Below are positions 57,490 to 64,000 of a stretch of DNA of 64,000 nt, one piece after another (within the stretch, counting starts at the first letter, position 1; each line of letters starts with the position of its first letter). Location: contig JAJEKV010000163.1 of the NCBI GenBank assembly GCA_021234155.1, positions 1,004,438 to 1,068,437 of the forward strand, given 5' to 3'. The DNA comes from Isoetes taiwanensis (lineage: Eukaryota; Streptophyta; Lycopodiopsida; Isoetales; Isoetaceae). Under the pieces are notes generated by a model that worked only from the letters and a program-made list of their open reading frames with translations, was not told the origin of the DNA and did not search any database. Made by a program: the position numbers and the translations under genes.

Positions 57490-59560
57490 ATGCTCTCGTA
57501 GAATTATTCTATGAAGAATCTTTGAGGATTTGAGCAACTTTAAGTATGCAAAGTATTATAGTACGTTTTTGAAATATGCACAAATGTTAAAGTTGCATTT
57601 AATTAAAGTGTTTGGGGCTTATTTGTCGTTCAAAATAAGAGTTTTTCATGTGGCTGAATTCACCAAGACATTTTTGGCTCTTTTTCTTCCAACAAAAATT
57701 AAGCAAATTGTTTATTTAAGCTAGTTTTGAAATAAATTATATTTATGAATGGGCTCATTACAATACATATTATATTGAGTGGAGACCATAATGGCCGTGT
57801 TGTCACAACGATTACACTCTCTTCACACATGGGCCACTAGTGTGAATGTCATGTGGAGCATTCTCAAAGCCACGAGAGCAACTTACAGGCTGATAGAAAT
57901 TTGTATGAGGAGGTCCTTCATGGGCCACGCCTCTATCCAACCCGTTATCATCACTCTCTTCTTGCCTCCTTTCTTCAATGAGCAGGTCTTTCCATTGCTC
58001 CCAAGCATGTAGTGTCCGGGTCGGGATAAGGGGATGCAAAAGACATAATCACGTTAGTCAAGTGATGCTATAGGCAAGAAAAATAAAACAAAAAACCGAT
58101 TAAAGGGGCCATTTTTGAAAAACATAGGTCTGAGGGCCTTTCTCGACTCGAGAGTGGAGGAAGGCGACTCAAAATGAAAAGGCAATTTTGAAGGCCATTT
58201 TTGGAAAATGGAGGTCTCGATGGCCTTTCTCGACTCATGAGTCCAAAAGCGACTCGAAAAAAAAAAGGGGCGGGGTTGAGTATCTTTCTCGATTCGAGCC
58301 GAGAAAGGCAGCTCAAAAGTGAAAAAAAAGGTAAGTTTGAGGGCTTTTCTCGATTGCAAAATATAATAGTCCGGATTGTCGATCTTGTAAAGGGGTGCAT
58401 TACTCCAATATTGTCACCCGCTTTTTCATCTCTGTTAAAAGGCTGTAAGGTTCGAATAGCCTTCATTCACTATTTTCAACAGAGACAAAAAGACCCGATT
58501 TTCTTTCATATTGGGTAATTCTACTAAGATTCCGTATCAATACACTCCATAGTATAGTTAAGCACACATCGATTTTCACCCATAGTCCCATCTTTGCCAA
58601 TGGCGTAAACAAACCTTTGGAAATAAAATTTCATAGTCAATTTTTACCTTAGCATAAGCTCAACATAAGTCAATTATATGCCTAACGAATATGCATCTAT
58701 AAGTCAACATTAACTTCTTACCTTAGCATAAGGTCAATATGCACGTATAAGGTCACCTATATTCACCTATAATAAGCATAGTCAATTATACCTAATAAAT
58801 ATGCACCTATAATGTGTAAAATGTGATAACAAAATATCAAAAATAATTTTATTGATTCATTATAGTAAACTTTTACATCTCTTTCCATTATACATTCAAT
58901 ACATATACCCTTCCCCCCCTCCTCGTTCTTGAAATTTAAAATTTGGTATATACCTTTGGTCCTTCAAACATCGAGCTTTCAACTATGGAGATTCACACCA
59001 TTTCAAAGATTTCTGGAAGCCTTTCTGCGAGGAGGCTTGAAGCTCACTAGAAAAGATCCAGGAAGCTAACATTGGAAACAATAGGGAATAATATTGAAAA
59101 TAAACAAGGGAACAAGATTTGCAAAACACGATACATCCCTCTTTTAATTTTGCTACTAGAGCGAGATGCTAAAGATTAATTTGAAGATGCCGAGATGTGT
59201 TGGAATGTATTTATAATACATCCATACAATCTTAGCCTTTGCCTATTGATAGGTCATTGTCTATTGATAGTTCATTATTTGGAGATTTCTAGTACGCAAA
59301 CTAGGTTTCTTTTTCGATGTTCCTAGGGTACTTGTGCCCGATCTTTGGATCCTCTTTGGGCGAGGATAATTAGTGTCCTTAGATTGCTTCTCTGCTATGT
59401 AAGTGCTGGGTTATCTTCTATCGATTCCCTTTTTTTCTTGGGAGGGGTGCTTGAGTTATTCTCAGGGGCAAAGGGGAAGCGGCTTTCCTTTCTCTTGGTA
59501 ACCTGTCTTCGCTCTTTTAGGCTCCCTCCGTCTTCCTTCATTTTGTGAGGATCGTTTAGC
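57490..59560. other. Non-coding DNA between LINE fragments
   Basis: No gene recognised. It contains the 58,100-58,350 repeat and an AT-rich stretch of degenerate tatgcacctataa-like words at 58,640-58,820. A C-run lies near 58,914. Confidence 0.5.
58095..58350. repeat. Degenerate ~90-bp repeat with self-pairing CTTTCTCG words
   Basis: About three copies of GGCCATTTTTG, GGGCCTTTCTCGACTC and a purine-rich part. One copy contains CTTTCTCG-ATTCGAGC-CGAGAAAG, a perfect 8-bp stem. Minus-strand open frames here (58,054-58,466) are by-products of the repeat. Confidence 0.65.
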
Positions 59561-59569
59561 TCTTCCAAA

Positions 59570-61080
59570 GATGATGAACACCAAGAACGGTGGGGCTAGA
59601 TCATCCCGGATGAGAATCAACATTGAGGGCGAAGAATGGACTCGAGATATTTTGGCTCGAGGATAGGAAGGATCAGGGTGGAAATCGCTCAAAGAAAAAT
59701 CCATCACGGGGGCTCGAGATCATCAAGGATCAACAAAAGGTCTGCGGTATGTATGGGAATTCAAGAAGAAGTCGCTATTATGGCATGCAAGGAGAAAAAT
59801 GGATATGATAGAGCGGAGATTCTTGGGAGGGTAGAGCCAATGACAGATTGGATATGGAATATGTTGGGGTTTACACGAGAAATGGATACTTCCTGTATAA
59901 ACTTATAACGGTAAAAAAACACCGCGAGTCGATTCTTTGCAGCCTTAAGAATAGTATCTTCGGGGCTTCCATGGGCCGAGATCTGCGGGCCAAAGTTAAA
60001 GACCTTATTATTCGATGGGGCGGCCTAAAAGGAGCCACCAAAGGCGAGCATCCGGCTGATCAAGATGGAAAAATGCTGAAGACCATGTAATTGAAAGGCA
60101 CGGGGAAGGCCTTCAAAGCGACCTTAAAAAATGAAGAAATTCCGAAAGTGATTGCGACTTCCTTGGAGGTATATCAGATGAGGCTAAAGAAAAATGCTAA
60201 AAAATGCAGCATCAAGGATAGCAATGGCTTCTTCAACCCGGTGGAAGTCGACACTTTGGATACTTGCCAGCGCCATGACGCAAGCTCTCTGGACTCAACA
60301 TTGTAAAGACAAAAATAGGAGGCGACAAGATCAGTGAATGCAATTCCGGTCATGGGTAAAGGAGACAAAGCCAAAGGTTTGAATTCTCATCTATCTTATA
60401 AAAATGTACTTCTGAAAGATGTAACCTTGAATTCTCCTAAGCTTTCTGGTTTTAATAATACTAAAGATGGTAACAGGGATTTCATTGATCTTTTTGAGGT
60501 CCAGGACTCCTCTGCTACTGATATATTCTCCAGAAAGGCTATTCTGATACATTTCCCGATTAAGTGCCCATCTCAGAATGAAATTAAGTTATGGATTACC
60601 AAGGAGCAGCACATTCCCATTCTGTCCATCCTGAAGCTTGACAGCAAGACCTTCCAGGTGGTGTGCAGAGATGAAATCAGCGTCCATTCTATTCTTAGAA
60701 GGAAGCTTGATTTTATCTCCAACTCCCCCTTTTATATCATGAGATGGACTGCCGATTTCATTCCAGGGAAGGAGGATTGTATTTGTACTTCAACTTGGAT
60801 TAACTTTTCCAATCTCCCCCCGGCGTTCTGGACTCGCACGCATCTAACAGCCATATCTAATTGCCCGGGCGAGGTCCTCGAGTCAACTTGCCTCAAACCA
60901 ACCATCCCTCTGTTTGCATATCCAAGCCCATCCTCTCAGAATGGCATAGAAATCTAAAGACCAGGGTCAGTGCCAATGGATTTATGGATCTCAAGATCAC
61001 CTATTCCAAAACCCTAGTGCTGACTCCTAGCTCTAAAGGCAAGTTCCCTGCGCATCAAGAGGAAATCAGGCAGGTGTAGG
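59570..61080 (+). pseudogene. LINE B ORF1, DUF4283-like nucleic-acid-binding protein
   Basis: The first 750 bp give only short, charged, frameshifted pieces starting near MNTKNGGARSSRMRIN (59,570). The 207-codon open part (60,334-60,957) reads FSRKAILIHFPIKCPSQNEI, then WITKEQHIPILSILKLDSKT, RRKLDFISNSPFYIMRWTAD and STWINFSNLPPAFWTRTHLT. This is the W-x-N-F-x-N-L-P-P-x-F-W pattern of DUF4283, typical of plant LINE ORF1 and zinc-knuckle proteins. A neighbouring frame continues to 61,079. No clear CCHC knuckle was found. Confidence 0.78.
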
Positions 61081-61504
61081 TTCCCAAAAAGAACAAAGAG
61101 AAGAAAACGATCAGTGGGAGTACTTCACATAACCCGGATCTTATCTTGAATGCGAATTCAATCTTGGATTAAGATCCAACTATACTCAGGACCGGCCCCC
61201 ATCAAGTGAAGGTTAATATTAACAAAGAAATGGTGGTAACACTCGAAAATATCAATCTCTCGGTTAAAATTGACACTGGAGATATCTTTCTTTCTATGCC
61301 TAAATTTCCTGACTTTCCTCAGATGTCGGAGACCACCAAATTTGACCAGAAAATTGAGGACCTTTTAGATCACCGGAAGAAGGCTGGAAATTGATTGATA
61401 AGAAGAAAGGAAGAGGAATGAAGAAACTCTACGGGGGCCCCAAAGAGAGCTAGTCCACGAAAATCCACCATCCAAGCAGGATAGGTGGTAGGGAAGTATA
61501 GGTA

Positions 61505-62206
61505 TTGATGGATAAAAGTATTAATTGTGTAACCTGGAATCTCCAGGGGATTAATAATTGTATTAAAAGAGATAGGCTGAAGGTTTATATATCCTCTCTC
61601 AACCCTGATATTTTATTTATCCAAGAGCACAAAATTCATGATACTAATCACCAGATCATAATAGGAAAAACTCTCCCTTCCGGTATGATCTTTAGTCTAT
61701 TCCGCTAACGATTCTTACTGCGAGAATTGCCGTGTCCGGAGGAATAGTCTCAACATCTCCTCGATGTTTACATGGTTAATGGTAGAGATGGTAGATGGCA
61801 GATCATGCTTTGTAATTTATTTAGAATTAGGGTGTATGCTTTTAATAACCCCAGTGATAGGGTAGGTATCTGGAACATGGCCAAAAATAGCCTCGATAAC
61901 CTAGAATTTGATGAGTGTATTTTAGGAGGTGATCTAAATATGGTAACTAACGAGTTTATGAAGAACAAGAACTTCAGGCCTCTGGGAGCTCAAGAGAAGA
62001 ATGCTTGGAGGAACCTTATCAGTGGTCATAACCTGATGCTAGCTAGAACGAAACCCAACTCCTATAGCTGGACAGATAAGAGATGTGAACCTACTCTACT
62101 TGCCTCCATGACAGGTTCTACCTCTCTGAGAACCTTTGGAATTACAGCAATAGGGTCTGTAACTTGGAAGGGTATACTCTTCCTGACCATTATCCTCAAC
62201 AGTTGA
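61505..62206 (+). pseudogene. LINE B APE-type endonuclease
   Basis: INCVTWNLQGINNCIKRDRL (61,515-61,575) holds the first active-site Asn block, and DILFIQEHKIHD holds the catalytic Glu. After a frameshift come RVGIWNMAKNSLDNLEF, CILGGDLNMVTNEF (GGDLN block, about 61,915-61,960), ARTKPNSYSWTDKR and a degraded end. The enzyme nicks the insertion site. At least one frameshift (near 61,710-61,770) separates the halves. Confidence 0.85.
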
Positions 62207-64000
62207 TTATCTCAGATAAGAATGTGATCAAGAGGAAAAGGACGTATTTTAAATTTAATTCTAATCTCTTGGATCAAGATGATTTCATGGACAGGCTTCA
62301 ACAGGTTATTTCCAGGTATCCAAAGCCCAACGGACCTTCTGGTTGGATGTTTTCGTGGATAGCAGTTTCTAAGGCCATTAAGAATTGGCTAAAGGAGTAT
62401 AACATTAGGGCAGAGATTGAAAGGGAAGAGATCAAAATTGCCCAGGGATGGAGACTCAAAGCTAAGATAAGAGAGATTAAAGATGATGAAAGATGCAGCT
62501 CAAAGTTTTTCTTTGCCAAGGCAAAAGGAAAAATCAAGAGAAACCACATTTTCGATATTAAGGTTGGGGATGAAGTTATTATGGATGAAGACCAGATTAA
62601 AAAAGCAGCCTCAGAGCACTTCACTAATATTATGGGTACCAATCATGACTACCAGTTTAACAGGATGGACGATTTTATAAATATACAACCAAAGGTCACG
62701 GTTGAAGACAATGCTTCCTTGCACAGGCCCTTTACCAATGCTGAGCTTCTCCTCACGGCCCGAGAGATGGACAAGGGCAAGACCCCAGGGCCAAACGGAC
62801 TCCCAGTTGAATTCTTCCTAAAAGCATGCTTATTCTTGGGGATGCATTACAAACATAGCCAATGAATTGAGGGATAAGAAATGTTTGGATGCGGAATTAA
62901 TACCGTCTCATAACTCTCATCCCTAAGGTGGATATGTCGAGTATCTTTCTGGATTACAGGCCAATCTCTCTCTCTAATGTGGTCTACAAGCTAATCTCGG
63001 GAACTATTGCTAGAAGGCTCAAACCTATGCTCGACAGAATTATTAGTTCTTCTCAGGCTGCATATCTTAAGGACAGGTTTATTTTAGACAATGTGGTCAC
63101 AGCCTTAACTGGGCAAAAGACTCCAACCAGGACACTGCTCTAATCAAGCTTGACATCACCAAGGCATTTGATACAGTAAGTTGGAACTTTCTCTTTAAGT
63201 GCTACAATGCCATGGGTTTCTCCAATGAGGTAATTCTTATTTTCAGAGCTATTCTTACTAATTCAAGATCTTCAGTTCTGATTAATGGGTAGCCCTTTTT
63301 TTCCTCTGAAAAGAGGAGTAAAACAAGGTTGCCCCTTAGCCCCTTTCCCCTTCCTCATCATCATGGAGGCTCTACACTGTAAATTGGAGGAGGCCAAAAA
63401 TTCTAACCTGATCCGTGGATTATACCTTCGTAATAATGATGAAGGAATGGATCAAATTTTGAATGGACATTTTGCAGATGACACCTTTATTCTGGTTTCC
63501 ATGGATAATCAGTCGATCATTAATACTCAAGTCATTCTGGAAAACTTTGGTACTGCATCCGGTTGCAAGATTAATCCTATCTTGTCAAAAGTCATGGCCA
63601 AAGACCAGGTAAAAGGAGAACAGACGGCTGATCTCCTGGGTTGTAAGTATATTACTCCAACCAATTCTTCTAAAATTCTTGGTATTCCTTATGCTTTAAA
63701 AGGGAGCCCCTCTGATATATGGACAGAAATTATTGAGAAATTCCAAAAAAAGGTAGATAATCTTAATTCCAAGTATATCTCCAAGCAGGGCCGGGCAATT
63801 ATTGCTGGCTCGGTTATCTCTTCATCTCATGTCTATCAATCTTCAGTGATCCTTGCTCCTAAGAAGGTCTCTAACAAGCTGCAGAGTATTATTGGCAGGT
63901 TCATTTCACGCGGGCGTAGCGAAGATCTTTGGACCCGATGGCCATGACAGAATCTTTTGCAAAAGGAAAAAGATGGAGGTCTAGGTGTCTTAAATATTGA
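62164..64000 (+). pseudogene. LINE B reverse transcriptase (incomplete)
   Basis: A 233-codon part (62,164-62,865) runs from the linker to MDKGKTPGPNGLPVEFFLKA. Later frames give FLDYRPISLSNVVYKLISGT (62,950-63,005), SSQAAYLKDRFILDNV, IKLDITKAFDTVSW (motif A, 63,145-63,185) and INGxP. The 220-codon part (63,285-63,947) then has RGVKQGCPLAP, HFADDTFILV (catalytic FADD, about 63,467-63,490) and SGCKIN. The catalytic Asp pair is intact here, unlike in LINE A. A TAG at 63,290 and several frameshifts interrupt it. The sequence leaves the window while still coding (DGGLGVLNI). Confidence 0.88.

Larger units (their letters stand above)
59570..64000 (+). mobile_element. LINE B (plant L1 type), 3' end outside the window
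   Basis: ORF1 with a DUF4283-like domain, then an APE endonuclease, then reverse transcriptase, all on the plus strand and in the normal order. It continues past 64,000. Frames are interrupted several times. The 5' edge is uncertain. Confidence 0.88.

Noticed and set aside
58054-58466. Minus-strand frames of 101 and 132 codons
   Set aside because: Both overlap the ~90-bp degenerate repeat and mirror its period (ESRKA words).
62040-62085. ARTK in LINE B (LARTKPNSYSW) as a second H3-like motif
   Set aside because: It is internal, part of the normal endonuclease ART-x-x-x-SYTW block, and only four residues match.

Overview
The window reads as nuclear DNA of a land plant, dominated by transposable elements. 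Supporting signs are a glutamate-receptor-like (GLR) channel gene of the plant type, a chromodomain-bearing Ty3/Gypsy element with an initiator-tRNA-Met primer site, and several plant-type LINEs. One LINE family looks like those common in ferns, lycophytes and mosses, so a non-seed plant is my best guess, held weakly. No rRNA, tRNA, organelle or bacterial genes were seen. Almost every coding remnant carries frameshifts, which means either old decay or indel-rich sequence.

Layout. 1-17,501: AT-rich, no recognisable gene. 17,502-30,619: one LTR retrotransposon on the minus strand, with LTRs of about 1.5 kb and pol modules in the order protease, reverse transcriptase, RNase H, integrase, chromodomain. 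It has two extra genes between the 5' LTR and gag. 31,190-32,700: the channel-forming half of a GLR gene on the minus strand. 35,244-35,753: a 262-bp tandem duplication. 36,350-36,860: a retroelement scrap. 37,416-54,758: a LINE flanked by a 33-bp target duplication. Its reverse transcriptase is split by a 13.2-kb insertion (39,805-53,016) that has terminal inverted repeats and is filled with 19-bp satellite arrays and fold-back DNA, including an inverted repeat with arms of about 1.15 kb. 55,976-57,480: two more LINE scraps. 59,570-64,000: another LINE running off the window.

The most unusual system is in the LTR element. Its first extra ORF (start at 28,374, minus) begins MARTKQTARK, the exact start of histone H3 through lysine 9, and then diverges completely. 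After removal of Met the protein would present the H3 N-terminus. Both extra ORFs have the same layout: a pair of ~65-bp hairpins with an ACCGCTACC-type core, then CTATAAATAG, then the ATG about 100-115 nt further on. This suggests internal promoters separate from the LTR. The second ORF has a long acidic tract, and the integrase ends in a chromodomain, a fold that in other proteins reads methylated H3 tails. A retroelement that displays an H3 tail and also carries an H3-reader fold is worth testing as chromatin mimicry. That function is inferred, not shown.
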